This document shows, in pieces, positions 1 through 10,593 of a DNA stretch of 64,000 nt (position 1 is its first letter; every line of letters starts with the position of its first letter). A program made the translations under genes and the position numbers. Origin of the DNA: Aurantiochytrium sp. KH105 (lineage: Eukaryota > Sar > Bigyra > Thraustochytrida > Thraustochytriidae); NCBI GenBank assembly GCA_003116975.1, contig BGKB01000081.1:1-64000 (forward strand). The letters are read 5' to 3'. The notes below the pieces were generated by a model that worked only from the letters and a program-made list of their open reading frames with translations, did no database searches and was not told the DNA's origin.

Positions 1-28
1 AAAAAAGCTGATCTGAGCTGGAGGAGTT

Positions 29-1519
29 TTACTTGGTAAGCTTGACCTCGAATTCCGTGCCAGAACGGATGAGACGGTCACGCAGGACAGTGCCGAGCGC
101 CGCAGCCGGCGTGTACATGCCCCCCTGGCCCTCGGTAGGAAGTTCAGTGCGCGAGAGAGCCATGCAAAGCGCAGACTCCATAAGCATGCGGGCCGTATCG
201 CGATAGCCCGGATCCTTGGAAAAGTACATTTTGCCGACTGCTTTGGTTCCCTTGGTACCCTTGCCGTATCCGGTGACAATGAGAAAGCCATCTTCTTGCT
301 CCTGGACACTAGGGCCTTGGCCTGGCTTGGGAAGCAAACCAAGCGCCAGAAAAGCCCCGCGCAATGCACCGCTACCCAAGAGCAACACGATCATGATGCC
401 TTCGATACCAAAGGCAACCGTGGCTCCAAGACCAGGGAGCTCCTGCTGCTCCTTGTACCTGAGCTGCTTGCCATACTGAAGCAGAGCATTGGAGCGACGT
501 ACGCAGTCGCGATTGACCATCGACATAAAAGAAAATCCATAATAGGACTTGTGCGCCGAACTGTAGCCAACGGGCATTAGATCGCCTCGGACGCGCGTTT
601 CCGTGCGGGTCCCATCTGCGCGCATGTCAAGCGCGTTAAAAGTAAGATTCTTGCTCGGCTTCATTGGGTTGCTGAGGTGGTGAACAATGGTGGCGAGTGT
701 TCCACCGCTAAATGAGCCGAAAATGTCATTGTACATTTCAATGCTTTCGAGATCCTCATCAGGGTTCGCCGCACGGATGTTATTGGCAAGCTCAAGGGTC
801 ATGAGATCCCAGGGTATGCAATCGTGGCCGCAAAAGTTGACAATGTGCGCTCCCGTTTCACGCGCCGTCTTTGAGTATGCCTCGATCAAGACCTTGACCC
901 AGTCTGCCTCGCCCGTGATATCGCAATAGTCGGTGCCGTACGCCACACAGGCGCGCACAAGAGGAGTACCATACTTGACAAAAGGGCCTACAGTAGAGGC
1001 GACAACGCGCGTGCTGTTGACCATGCGTTGCACGCTTTGCTCATCGCTAGTGTCGGCGATGATGAGGTCCAACTTGGCAGCTTCCGGGTTGAGCTTGGCA
1101 AGACGCTCCCGCACCTTTTCCAGAGACTTGATCTTGCGTCCAGCAATTGCCCACTTCAGGTCGCTTCCGTTTCCACTGTACTGCTTGGCAAGGTATTCCG
1201 CAGCAAGACCGCCCGTGAAACCGGTTGCGCCAAAAACCACCAAGTCATACTTGCGTTCCTCGCGCTTCGTCCGGTCCTTGGCAGGCTCGACGGGCTCCGC
1301 GAGCGGGGTTTCCGCGGCCGATTGCTTTTTCCCTCCGGACGCGAGCTTGTTGGCCACGAGCGAGACCACGACGAGTGGGGTCAAAACCGCAGCGAACGGC
1401 AGCTGCACCAAGAGGCCACTCGCAAGCTTGAGCAGGCCCTGGACCCCGTCAAAGGCGGCCTTCTTGCCATCGCGCGCCTTGAACGCCGTGAACTTTTCCA
1501 CCTCCTTGACGCCCACCAT
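29..1519 (-). CDS. Saccharopine-dehydrogenase-like (SCCPDH) oxidoreductase, paralog A
   Basis: This 496-residue protein belongs to the SCCPDH / trans-acting enoyl reductase family: NAD(P)-binding proteins, often membrane- or lipid-droplet-associated, whose substrate is usually unknown. The nucleotide-binding loop GATGFTGG lies at about residues 97-104, after a hydrophobic stretch (about 27-58) that may sit in a membrane. A second hydrophobic segment lies near the C-terminus, and the tail carries GGMYTPAAALG, shared in form with the paralog at 2743-4329. I chose the ATG at 1519 because MVGVKEVEKF...ARDGK lines up with the paralog's MQDVDVFTDVKARDGK. An in-frame ATG at 1666 would add 49 residues that include a Glu run encoded by a TCC microsatellite. 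Family assignment is strong; the substrate is not inferable. Confidence 0.85.
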   Translation of the reverse strand: MVGVKEVEKFTAFKARDGKKAAFDGVQGLLKLASGLLVQLPFAAVLTPLVVVSLVANKLASGGKKQSAAETPLAEPVEPAKDRTKREERKYDLVVFGATGFTGGLAAEYLAKQYSGNGSDLKWAIAGRKIKSLEKVRERLAKLNPEAAKLDLIIADTSDEQSVQRMVNSTRVVASTVGPFVKYGTPLVRACVAYGTDYCDITGEADWVKVLIEAYSKTARETGAHIVNFCGHDCIPWDLMTLELANNIRAANPDEDLESIEMYNDIFGSFSGGTLATIVHHLSNPMKPSKNLTFNALDMRADGTRTETRVRGDLMPVGYSSAHKSYYGFSFMSMVNRDCVRRSNALLQYGKQLRYKEQQELPGLGATVAFGIEGIMIVLLLGSGALRGAFLALGLLPKPGQGPSVQEQEDGFLIVTGYGKGTKGTKAVGKMYFSKDPGYRDTARMLMESALCMALSRTELPTEGQGGMYTPAAALGTVLRDRLIRSGTEFEVKLTK

Positions 1520-1520
1520 G

Positions 1521-1547
1521 TTGTCCTCCTCCTCCTCCTCCTCCTCT
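1521..1547. repeat. TCC trinucleotide microsatellite
   Basis: A run of about eight TCC units lies immediately upstream of the preferred start of the first gene. It would encode polyglutamate if translation began at the upstream ATG at 1666. Confidence 0.9.
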
Positions 1548-1666
1548 TGCTCGATGGTCTTGCTCTGCGCTCTTCGCGCCCGTGCCTCAAGGTAGAACCC
1601 CAAGTCGCTCGTCAAAGCCTCGCTTGGGACCGGGGTTTGGTGACTGACTGTGCAGTCAGTCTCCAT

Positions 1667-2742
1667 CCTGCATAGTGTTCATGCCAAGTTGCCCAAGTAT
1701 ACTAGGCCTAGGCCTACTGCAAGAAGGTATGTATGGAAATGGCACGTGATGCCCACTCCGACAGTGCAGTGCAGTGCAATGCAATACAGGCGAGTCTCTC
1801 TCTCTTCGCAGTCCATTTGCGCAAAGCCGCGACCATGGCGCGCCGAGGCGACGTCGAACACGGAACCTGGGGCGGCCGCGCCAGCCTGCGCCTGCGAGCG
1901 GTGCGAGCTGGGCCGACAAACGCACGCCACGAAGCGAACGAACGAACGAACCAACGAACGAATGAGTTTATGAACGAACGTATTCGCTGCTGCTGATGCA
2001 ATCGACCGTCGTGATGCTCAGAAGCTCGATCGAAGAGCAGCTCGTGCCATGCCGTGCATGACAATGAGGAAAGCGCCCGACGCCATGGCACCCAAGCAGT
2101 CGATCAGGTGTCAGTACCTCTAGATATTCAAGAACTTCTGTAGCTTGCGCAACCCGTTTCGCGTAGCGGACCCCGCGAGGACTCTCTTCCGTCGTTCGGC
2201 GCTGCGGCGATACCTTCTGCTGCTGTCGCGCCGCCGTGCGCTACAAGGCCAGCCTGCGCCGCGCCTGGGTCTCGTAGTTCGTCTGCGCGGCGCAGGGGCC
2301 CGCCTGCCTCTGCCTCTCTCGCCGTAGCGGAGATTCGGCGCCGCGGCGGAGCGTGCGCGGGACGCGCGGTAGTGGCCGAGACGTCATCGCGGGGGCCACC
2401 TAGTGATCACAGTGAGTGCACTTTTGTCATAACCTACCCAGCGCGAAGCCCGCGCGGCAATAACCGGCCTCGATCCGAGGAATCGTGAAGGCGCTTTCAC
2501 GACAGCTGGGCCTACTTCACTCGGCGGCGCGAGGCCTCACGACGCAGTCGCGCCAGTTCGCTTGTCGCAAATGCAGAACTGGTCGTCGACCTCGCGAGGG
2601 GCGAGCGCGAGGGGCTGGCGTGCCAGGCCGCGGAGTGAAGTAAAGAACGGCTCGGGCTCGGTTCTGACGCGCGTGCAGCAGACCTTCAAGCCAGAGAGAA
2701 AGCAGCGTCGAGGTCGATCGAGGTCGAGCAGAGAAACACAAA
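1667..2742. other. Divergent intergenic region between the two SCCPDH-like genes
   Basis: This shared upstream region holds no convincing gene. It contains two overlapping TAGGCCTA palindromes (1703-1716), a short run of GCAGT/GCAAT units (about 1762-1787) and GAAC tetramers (about 1935-1965). The short open frames here are arginine-rich and have no family signature. Both neighbouring genes are transcribed away from it, so it must hold both promoters. Confidence 0.6.
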
Positions 2743-4329
2743 ATGCAAGACGTCGACGTCTTCACGGATGTCAAGGCGCGAGACGGAAAGCGGGGGCAAT
2801 ATGACGGGTGCTATGGACGCTGGACGATCGCGTGGACGATCGTCGTACGCCTGCCGCTTCTGGTGCTCGTAGTCTTGCCAGTGGCGCTCATCTCGAGCGC
2901 GCTCCGGAAGACGTGCTGCTGTCTCACCGCGGACGACAATGCCGAGATCCTGCCCGAGGACGAGTGGAATAGTGGCGATCACGACGAACATGGAGACGGC
3001 GGCAGCGGAGACCTCGAGGCGGCCAAGGGCGTCCTTCCACTAGAGCAGCGCAAGTTTGATGTTGTCTTTCTCGGCGCATCGGGATTCACCGGCCGACTTG
3101 CAGTTCGCTACATGGCCGCACAGTACGCAAACAGCGTCAAGTGGGCGCTTGCGGGCCGCAGCATTGGCAAGTTGGAGCAGCTGCGCGCAGAGCTTGCCGC
3201 GGAATTCGATCCTGAGCTTGCCAAGCTGCAAATTCTGATCGTAAATGTGACCGACGACAACAGCCTCGCTGCCATGTGCTCGCAGACTCGCGTCGTCGCC
3301 ACCTCGGTAGGACCCTTTGCCAAGTACGGCACCCCGGTGGTGCGACAGTGCGTGGCACACGGTTGCGCCATGGTCGATACTACCGGCGAGGCTGCATGGG
3401 TACGAGAGTGTACGCGGCAGTATTATCGCGCGGCGCAGGCTTCGGGGGCGCGCATTGTCAACTTTTGTGGTCATGATTGCATTCCGGCAGACTTGTGCGT
3501 GATGCAAGTGTTTGAGACCCTTGTGGATGTCAATCCGAACGAAATGCTTGCGCGCGTCGAGCTCTTTGACGACGGCCGTGGCCAAATCTCCGGGGGCACA
3601 CTTGAGACCGTTTTCTACCACCAAAACACGTATCGGCCTCCTCAGGCTTCTTTCAACCCGCTCGACCTCGAGCGAGACGGTTCTCGCAGCGACTTCCGTA
3701 TTGAGAGCTTTACGCGCCTCAAGCCAGGGTACTCGGCGACTCATGATAGTTGGTACGCCTGGTTCTACCTCTCTGCGGTCAATATGGCCTGCGTGCGGCG
3801 CTCAAATGTCATCAAGCACTATGGTGCGCACCTCGAGTACAAGGAGCAGCTCGTATTGCCGAGTCTTGCCGCTGCCATTGCATGGGTCATCAACAACGCT
3901 TTGCTCGCGTTCTTTCTCTTTCATCCGTTCTGGCGCGCAGTCGCTTCCAAGCTCGGCATGCTTCCTGTGGCTGGCAAGGGTCCCTCCGAGGCCGAGATGG
4001 ACAAGGGCTACTATGTCCAGCATGGACATGGTTTTGGCGACATGGGCTCCAGGGTCAGCGTGCAAATGTACTTTCCCACGGACACGCTGTACCGGCTCAC
4101 AGCGCAAATGTTCGTCGAGTCAGCCTTGTGCTTTGCGCTGGAAGGCGCAGAGCTTGAAGATGAAGGGGGCTTTTTTACTCCTGCCTCTTGCCTTGGTCCT
4201 GTCTTGCGCAATCGTTTGCTTGAAGCTGGCATTTGCGAGATTGAAACCAAAGTAGACGCCGTAGCCGACGTGGATTTCGACGTTGTCGATGATTTTGACA
4301 ATTACAAGGCAACCGCCTACATGGCATGA
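2743..4329 (+). CDS. Saccharopine-dehydrogenase-like (SCCPDH) oxidoreductase, paralog B
   Basis: This 528-residue protein is a paralog of the gene at 29-1519, and the two are divergently transcribed. The nucleotide-binding loop GASGFTG is at about residues 111-117, and the segment VVATSVGPFAKYGTPVV matches the same region of paralog A. A strong hydrophobic segment at about residues 28-54 ends in a KTCCC cysteine cluster, a possible palmitoylation site. An acidic linker (residues 63-92) follows that paralog A lacks in this form. The C-terminal GGFFTPASCLGPVLRNRL is shared, followed by a unique acidic tail. The family is NAD(P)-dependent in general; substrate and localisation are inference. The start is the first in-frame ATG. 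Confidence 0.87.
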   Translation: MQDVDVFTDVKARDGKRGQYDGCYGRWTIAWTIVVRLPLLVLVVLPVALISSALRKTCCCLTADDNAEILPEDEWNSGDHDEHGDGGSGDLEAAKGVLPLEQRKFDVVFLGASGFTGRLAVRYMAAQYANSVKWALAGRSIGKLEQLRAELAAEFDPELAKLQILIVNVTDDNSLAAMCSQTRVVATSVGPFAKYGTPVVRQCVAHGCAMVDTTGEAAWVRECTRQYYRAAQASGARIVNFCGHDCIPADLCVMQVFETLVDVNPNEMLARVELFDDGRGQISGGTLETVFYHQNTYRPPQASFNPLDLERDGSRSDFRIESFTRLKPGYSATHDSWYAWFYLSAVNMACVRRSNVIKHYGAHLEYKEQLVLPSLAAAIAWVINNALLAFFLFHPFWRAVASKLGMLPVAGKGPSEAEMDKGYYVQHGHGFGDMGSRVSVQMYFPTDTLYRLTAQMFVESALCFALEGAELEDEGGFFTPASCLGPVLRNRLLEAGICEIETKVDAVADVDFDVVDDFDNYKATAYMA

Positions 4330-4584
4330 AACAACCAATGAATCCATCCTTTTGAGTACTAAACATTCCATGAATCGTATACGTAGGCGTTTTGCGCGCT
4401 CGTGTGTGTGTTTTTATTTGGGGGGGGGGGGGCAGAAAAAGGTAAGCCCTGTAGCGGAAGTGGTTCATAGCGTTAGTTTCTTTTACCTTCGATAGCCTAA
4501 AACGAGGTATTTTAATCGTGACAGCGTGTATTGTTCTCTTTCATTTTAATGTCCACATGCCCAATTAGCGCTTGCTTGCGGCCG
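4330..4584. other. Convergent 3' spacer with G13 homopolymer
   Basis: The region between two converging genes is AT-richer than the coding sequence and holds a run of 13 G residues (4420-4432). No gene is seen. Confidence 0.6.
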
Positions 4585-6561
4585 TCAGATCGAGTCGTCA
4601 TCATCCAATGTAGCTCCATTTTTGGCAGAGTCCGGCGACCGCGTTACTGCAAGCGCGTCGACGACGCTCGCCAAAGCCTTGTACTCTTCCAGCAGCTCCG
4701 AAACCTCGCCAAGTGTCAAACTCTCTGCAGTGCGATCTTTAAAGCGCAATCGCTGCGCCTTCCAGGCCTCGACAGTGCTCGCAGGACTTGGCTCACTTTC
4801 GGACAAGAGCTCGCCCAAGGTCACTGCTGCTTTGTCAAGACCCACAGCCACATCCGAAGTTTCTTGCTGAGCGTCGCGAAGTGGCAAAATAGCCTCGGCT
4901 CCGTGCGAAACGCCCTGCGCTTCTGCCAAGACTTTCGCTTCTTCTTCAGGGCGAATACCCTCCCAACCAAAGGAAAAAGCGGCGTCCTCAGCGAGTTTGC
5001 GCTGGCAGTGCGCCACGAGGGCGTCAAATTGCGACGCGGACAATGATGAGAGCATGCTGCTATCAAGCGTTTGGACAAAGGCCGCAGCGCTCGCGAGCTG
5101 TGTGAAAAAGTATCCTGCCTCGCCCTTGAGGCGAGCCGGATTCCGAAAGCTCGCAATATACGAAACGTTGGAGTGGACGTTGCGAGGGTTTTCCTTGAGA
5201 AGCACGAAAATAAGAGCAGGCAAAAGATCGTCTGCGCCGGGGAGACGACCGTCATCACCAAGGAGACTGCTCAAGAGCCTGCAGGCGTTCAGCACGCAAA
5301 TCACCTTGTCTCGCGGACTCTTGAACTCGTTCATCTTGGCAAGTTCGGAGCCGGCCTTCTGCCATTGCTCCAGATTGTTTCGGCCAAAGTGATGTACATC
5401 GAGATGACTAGCCCGCACAAAGGTCAGCGACTTGATGCGATCACAGAGGGCTTGGTCCAGTGTGCGCTCTCGATCCGTTGCGCAAAAGAAGGCCCCATGA
5501 AGTTTGAGAAGGACGAACTTTTCTAGTGCCTCGCATGTGGCCGCCCAGGCCTCCTCGCTGTCGTTTTTCCATTGCGCGTTGGCGCGCATCTTGGCTTCGA
5601 GTTTGCGCATTGCCGCTTGAAACTGTCGTGCCAAAGCGCTGTCCTGCCCTGGCACATCATCCCATACGGGCGCCGCGTCGCCGTCTTCGCGCTGCAGAGC
5701 GGCCGCCTCCTTGAAGAAATGTAGCACCAGTGCTTTGATAGCCGCAACCGTGTCTGCAGCGCGTGGTTCCTTGAGCGTTTGGATAAAGGTGGCGTATGCA
5801 GACTTGCGCGATGATTTGGCCGTAGAGACCGTTCCGTTTGGAGTTTGTGTTTTCTTTGGCTTGGACGCTGTGACGCTGTTTGGCGTTTCGTTTTCCTGCG
5901 ATGCGCTTTCAGACTGTGCAGACGCATCTTCGACCTGGGCAGAGCCGGTGTTGGCCGGCGTGGACGACGGTGACTGTTCCGAAAGCGACACGTTCTCGCG
6001 ATCGCTCAAGGTATCTTCATCATTGCGGCGCGTGCTGTCTGCATCTCCAGATCCTCGGTTCCGCGGCTGGCTGCTAGTAGTGCTTGCGCCGCTAGTACGA
6101 CTGCCGTGACTACCATTGCTCTGGTAGCGCTGCAAAGCACGAAGCGTGGCTTCGCCAGGGAGGGGAGGCCCAGGCTGGGTGGAAATCTTGTTCAGGAACT
6201 GCATAATTTGGGTCGTCACTGGAAAGGCAAATCCCGGCGGTAGCTCTCTTTTGTCGTCGGTGGACCCGGCCCCCGACTGGTTTCCCTCGCTGTCCGTGTC
6301 GTCCTCTTCGGGCTGGCGGCCCTGCTCGTGGTCCGTCACAAAGGCGGCTTGTGCTGCACGAGCCGAATCAAGCAAGTCTTGCCGCCGTTGTTCGTAGTTG
6401 CTGACGCCGACGCCGCGCCTCTCTTCGCTGACGCCGCTCACTGCCCCATCGCTCTGCAGGCTCGCGAACGGGTCGTAGCTTGCGTCTCCGTTGCCTCTGG
6501 CATCGTCGCCAAAGATGGGCTCGTACACGGGCGCGTGCGCGTGCGCGTCCGACTCGCTCAT
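4585..6561 (-). CDS. VPS9-domain protein, candidate Rab5 guanine nucleotide exchange factor
   Basis: The protein is 658 residues from the ATG at 6561; an in-frame ATG at 6627 would add 22 proline/alanine-rich residues. The N-terminal half is low-complexity Ser/Asn/Glu-rich sequence. A VPS9 domain occupies roughly residues 370-490. Within it, DKVICVLNACRLLSSLL is followed by GADDLLPALIFVLL and YIASFRNPARLKGEAGYFFTQL, which supply the aspartate and tyrosine positions that bind and activate Rab5-family GTPases in Rabex-5 and Vps9. No FYVE, CUE or zinc finger is apparent, so how it reaches endosomes is unclear. The Rab5 target is inferred from the family. A second, unrelated VPS9 protein lies at 44554-49923. 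Confidence 0.82.
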   Translation of the reverse strand: MSESDAHAHAPVYEPIFGDDARGNGDASYDPFASLQSDGAVSGVSEERRGVGVSNYEQRRQDLLDSARAAQAAFVTDHEQGRQPEEDDTDSEGNQSGAGSTDDKRELPPGFAFPVTTQIMQFLNKISTQPGPPLPGEATLRALQRYQSNGSHGSRTSGASTTSSQPRNRGSGDADSTRRNDEDTLSDRENVSLSEQSPSSTPANTGSAQVEDASAQSESASQENETPNSVTASKPKKTQTPNGTVSTAKSSRKSAYATFIQTLKEPRAADTVAAIKALVLHFFKEAAALQREDGDAAPVWDDVPGQDSALARQFQAAMRKLEAKMRANAQWKNDSEEAWAATCEALEKFVLLKLHGAFFCATDRERTLDQALCDRIKSLTFVRASHLDVHHFGRNNLEQWQKAGSELAKMNEFKSPRDKVICVLNACRLLSSLLGDDGRLPGADDLLPALIFVLLKENPRNVHSNVSYIASFRNPARLKGEAGYFFTQLASAAAFVQTLDSSMLSSLSASQFDALVAHCQRKLAEDAAFSFGWEGIRPEEEAKVLAEAQGVSHGAEAILPLRDAQQETSDVAVGLDKAAVTLGELLSESEPSPASTVEAWKAQRLRFKDRTAESLTLGEVSELLEEYKALASVVDALAVTRSPDSAKNGATLDDDDSI

Positions 6562-6977
6562 GGCTCGCGCGACCTCGCGCAGCGCGGACGCGTGGCCAGG
6601 CGGGGGGGCAGGCAGGGGCGCGGGCAAGCAGGCAAGTCAGTCCGCGCGCGCGTGCAGCCTGCCCTTGCCGTCAGGCCAGCAGAGCAGAGCGCGCGGGCGG
6701 CCTCGCTCCTTGCGTCACTTCGTCCTCCGAGCAAGCCGGGTCTGCTGCACGATTGAAGAGTTGTTTCTTTCTTTTCTTTTTTCATGTATACCCACGCAAA
6801 GCAGGCAAGCAGGCAGTGCAAAGCAAGCACAGCAAAGCGAGCAGAGCAAGGAAGCAAGCTGCGAAGAGCTCCCATTCACCACCAGTATTAACAGCGGCAA
6901 GAGTGCAGACGCAGAGTCAGCCAGGAAACAAGAGACAAGTCGTGCAAATGCGTGAAACCTACAAACTTAACTAGCTT
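6562..6977. other. Intergenic region upstream of the VPS9 gene
   Basis: The region contains AGCA/GCAAG-rich low-complexity sequence (about 6795-6860) and a GC-rich stretch next to the VPS9 start. No gene is seen. The homeobox gene ends at its right edge. Confidence 0.5.
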
Positions 6978-8243
6978 CTACTGTCCATGTCGCAGCGCCT
7001 TGGGGCCCACAACGCGACCACCTGCCGCCGCATGCTTGCGCTTGCGCCTCCAGTTACGCATTCGCTCGTTGATAAACCACGTGGAGACCTGAGAAGGCGT
7101 CAAGCCCGTCTGTCGAGCGAGAGTCTCCTTTTCCTCGTCGCTGGGATATGGATTGTCTTTGTGGTTCTCGAACCATGCGCGGAGCTGACTCTTGGCCGCC
7201 TTGGAGAAATTGCTTCTTGGCTTGACAACACCCGAAGCGATAAACGTGGTATTTTCAGCTGCATTGGCGGGCCCTTTCCCGACATCATGTGAACCCTTCG
7301 ACATCGATGCACTTTGGGGGAAAGGCGACGTAAACGTCGCGTTGCTCTGCTGGTCTTCACGGAATGCTTGGGCTTCTTGATCCCCTCCATTCAACAATAT
7401 ATACAAGAGTCTTCGCTTGAAGTGCAGCCGCATGCGAGCCCACTTGAGTCGGCAACGTATGATCGCGATTTCAGCCGCCCCAAAATTGCCCGGACACTTG
7501 CCATAGAGGTCAGCAAAGTAGGTTTCCTGGGCACGCATATGTTCCAATCCGGCTTCAAATGCCGGAAGGTAGACTTCCACAATAACGCGTGTTTTCTCAG
7601 AGTTGTACACGCTTCGGAGCAAGCAGCGCAAGTCGCTATCGAGCGTCGTCTCCTCATTGAGAATGGGAAGGAGGGCGTTGCGGATCTTGTGAAACTCGGG
7701 AAATCGAAGCGCTTGCTCTGGATTTGCGATACTGGCGAAAAACATGGCTTGGTCGCGCCCGTTCGATTCAAATTCGTCCGTGCTCGCCAAAGCTTCGACC
7801 TCAATCTCACCACTCTCGTGGTCATGTGCATCTTTTGCATCTTTTGCGGCCCACGCATCATCATCACCATCATCTCCCGCCCCAATATCCATCATTTCAT
7901 GGGAGTCCTCACGAGGAGCCTTTAAGGCCCAGTGAGCAGAATCTTTGCTTGGCCATGAGGAAAGGTACGCCGATTGCTGCGGCGCAGGTACCACTTGGTC
8001 AAAATACATTGGCGACTCGTTCGAGTTGCTTGGGCTCCATGAAGATGGCTCGGGATGGACGACGATATCCATTGCATCAGTGCCAGCGTAGTCCCTGTCC
8101 ATTTGCGTTCGAGATTGCGGATTTGTCATCCCTAATGGTCCTTGCAAGGGTACCAAAGAGCCGAGAGATAAATTCGAGAGCGCCGAAGGCTGGCGCTGGA
8201 GCATCGGCGTCTCTATTGTCCGCCAAGGAACGTCATGCGACAT
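6978..8243 (-). CDS. TALE-class homeodomain transcription factor
   Basis: The protein is 421 residues from the ATG at 8243 (the open frame continues 26 codons upstream). The homeodomain is at about residues 341-404. It carries the three-residue loop extension marked by NPYPSDEE and the recognition helix VSTWFINERMRNWRRKRK. Asn in WFxNxR is the invariant base-contacting residue of homeodomains, and the PYP loop is diagnostic of the TALE superclass (KNOX, BELL, PBC, MEIS). An upstream helical region (about residues 180-290, with FPEFHKIRNALL) may correspond to a KNOX/MEIS-like dimerisation region, but this is weak. In algae and some protists TALE factors control the haploid-diploid switch; that role here is inference. 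Confidence 0.88.
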   Translation of the reverse strand: MSHDVPWRTIETPMLQRQPSALSNLSLGSLVPLQGPLGMTNPQSRTQMDRDYAGTDAMDIVVHPEPSSWSPSNSNESPMYFDQVVPAPQQSAYLSSWPSKDSAHWALKAPREDSHEMMDIGAGDDGDDDAWAAKDAKDAHDHESGEIEVEALASTDEFESNGRDQAMFFASIANPEQALRFPEFHKIRNALLPILNEETTLDSDLRCLLRSVYNSEKTRVIVEVYLPAFEAGLEHMRAQETYFADLYGKCPGNFGAAEIAIIRCRLKWARMRLHFKRRLLYILLNGGDQEAQAFREDQQSNATFTSPFPQSASMSKGSHDVGKGPANAAENTTFIASGVVKPRSNFSKAAKSQLRAWFENHKDNPYPSDEEKETLARQTGLTPSQVSTWFINERMRNWRRKRKHAAAGGRVVGPKALRHGQ

Positions 8244-10593
8244 TTTATGCTCAGCGGATAACCAGTCCAAGTTGTAGCCCTTGCAAGTATGCAAGCCTGA
8301 CCGCCTGCACACTCTCAGCAACGTTGTAGTGTACTCGCTGCTCGCTGCTTGATGTTCGTTCGTACGAAGGTGATAGTACTACTGGAGATGGTGCTGGCGG
8401 CAAACGAAGGCTTTTTGATTGCTGGCCAAAAAAAAATCTCTTTCGCACGCCCAGAACATTGACATGACTGGCATAAGCGCAGAAAAGTCGAGCTCATTGG
8501 CCGCTACCTGTCTAATTGTCTGTTTGTCGGGTCTCTCTGAATGTAAAGGAAACATTTGATTTACAACGTTCGCTTCAACAACCCGTCATCAGCACTTGGA
8601 CGTGGCACCCATTCTTGAGGGACGCCTTTCGAGCAAGGACGCATTTTCCTGAGAGACGCCCTGACAGAGATAGGGCAAAGAAAAAATGAACCTTTACACT
8701 GTTGCTCATTATTTAGCCATCTAGACCTGCGCCTGGGCTATAAGACGATGACCATCGTGGGCTCGCCCTGCCCAATGAGCTCGAGTTTCACGCAGGGTTG
8801 GGGGTTAGCTAACAAGTTCGGGTATTCGGAAAAAATACTCTAACCTCTCAATTACTTGTTTTTCAAGGAGTTTTCTAGGTCTGGTTTGTCCGAAGGTTTC
8901 CATCCGTTTATTGCTGTCCAAAACGACTCGAGATGATGGTTGCGAACGGCGCACGCGAGCAAAAGGCATATGCGCAGAGTCTTGACCAAGGGACTGACTC
9001 GAAAAGGTATGAAACGTCGACTCTGGCGATACGATCCCGCGGACAACAACGCCAATGATGAGACAAAAAAGTTACACGGCCGAGGGAGTTGGGCGCAGGG
9101 ACGCAGGGGACGTAGGGGCACTCAATTTCAATCTGGAAGTCTGCCCAGCTAACGTCCAGCGCTCTCCTTACTTCTCCGAATTGCCCCATGTAGTAGCATG
9201 ACTTCTACACGGTCGAGTCGAGGTACGTCGCTCCAAAAGGTGCAAGGCGCGTGCATGTACGCTCATTCACAGGCAAGGCGAGCAAATTGGGTCGCGTTAT
9301 CTTCCTTCCTTCTGTCCCGTCGACCTGGCTTTTTGGCCGCATGTGCGAGGCGGACGCGTGAGCTAATTCCTCTTCCAAGCATGCACGCGGGGCTACAATC
9401 TTTTTCTGCTTGAGATGCATGCATGCGTGCGTAGACATTTCTGCATGGGAGAGAAAAACTCGGCACAACATCGTCTCTGGCTCCACGCCCGCCGCCGCGT
9501 GACCCGCGGCGAAAGGGCCGATCCGCGCTTCTCGTCGCATCAGCCATCTGTATGCAATCCATCATGGTCTTAGCTTTCTTTCTAACGTCAGCTTTGGCGC
9601 AAAAGAGTAGCCCGTGCGTTGGCAACGGTGCTCGCGCGAACTTTCTCGAGTCCATCGCACAATGTGTCATTATCGGACTTCGATCTCTCCGCCTGGACGA
9701 GGGAGGGGACCGGTCCGGGTTTCGCGCGGTAGGATTCGCCACCATTCGCGGAGCTGCTCGAGAAGCTCGCATCAGTCTCTGCGCCCATTCGATCTGCGAA
9801 GCTGATCGACCGACCATGCGACCTGCGCTTGGTCCTTCCCGTCGCGGAGGACACGGAGAAAGTTTGCGGAGCAATGAAATGCAATGAGATGCAACACGAT
9901 ACAATGCAATGCCACGATCGCCGGAGCAGACGTCCGAGCCGGCCCCGTCTTGCGGCTGGCCGCGCGCGCAGTCCAGCCACGGTTTGGCGCAAAAGAGTTT
10001 GCTCGCTGTGGGGAGGGGTGGACCATGCGATACTCGATCGGATCCATCGTCCATGGCTGGCCACACCAGTGGCGAGCGCAGCGTATGCATGCTTGCATGC
10101 ATTGCCAAAGCCAGCTGCAGGTCTGGTACGGGTCTCGAGCGCCGAGGCGTCGCGCGGTCAAAGAATCGTCTTGGCTCTAGGAAAGCACCCTCGCGCGCGC
10201 GTCCTTGACCGCACCTCGTGTTCTCACAGGATTCCAAGCAGCACAACGCAACATGCAAGTGTAAGGGCAAGTTAATTCAACGCGAGAGCATGGACGGTGC
10301 CGACCGCGGCCGACGCCAACGGCGGCAAGATCGACAACGCACTCTGGTGTTCTCATTAAAGTTTCATTCGCCGCGAAACGGCGCGATTGTTGGCCGAGCG
10401 AAAAAGGAAGAAGTGGGAACAGGTACGTTTTTGGGGGCCCCGCCCCATCGCCACCCCACCAGCAGCGAGATGAACTCGGCGAGGCGAAGCGAGACGGATG
10501 CAAGCAAACCCAGAACAAAGACCCGAGAAGCAAATCCAGAACAAAGACGGAGACCGACCTAATCAAGAACCAGTATCAACCTTACAGACAAAC
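8244..10593. other. 2.35 kb region without a supported gene
   Basis: Several short open frames and one of 335 codons (9263-10270, minus) occur, but they are Cys/Arg/His-rich, overlap each other in several frames and show no domain signature. The stretch holds GCAAT/GCAAC pentamer-like sequence (about 9880-9915), a 16-base direct repeat TTTGGCGCAAAAGAGT (9593-9608 and 9983-9998), and short CG-rich runs. It should include the promoter of the homeobox gene on the left and of the LPMO-chitinase gene on the right. Confidence 0.5.

Noticed and set aside
9263-10270. 335-codon minus-strand open frame upstream of the LPMO-chitinase gene
   Set aside because: It is rich in Arg, Cys, His and Met, overlaps several other frames of similar quality and shows no domain or targeting pattern; probably a by-product of GC-rich non-coding DNA.
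10498-10593. Upstream start of the LPMO-chitinase gene
   Set aside because: The 32 extra residues are polar and would prevent signal-peptide cleavage at the copper-binding histidine.
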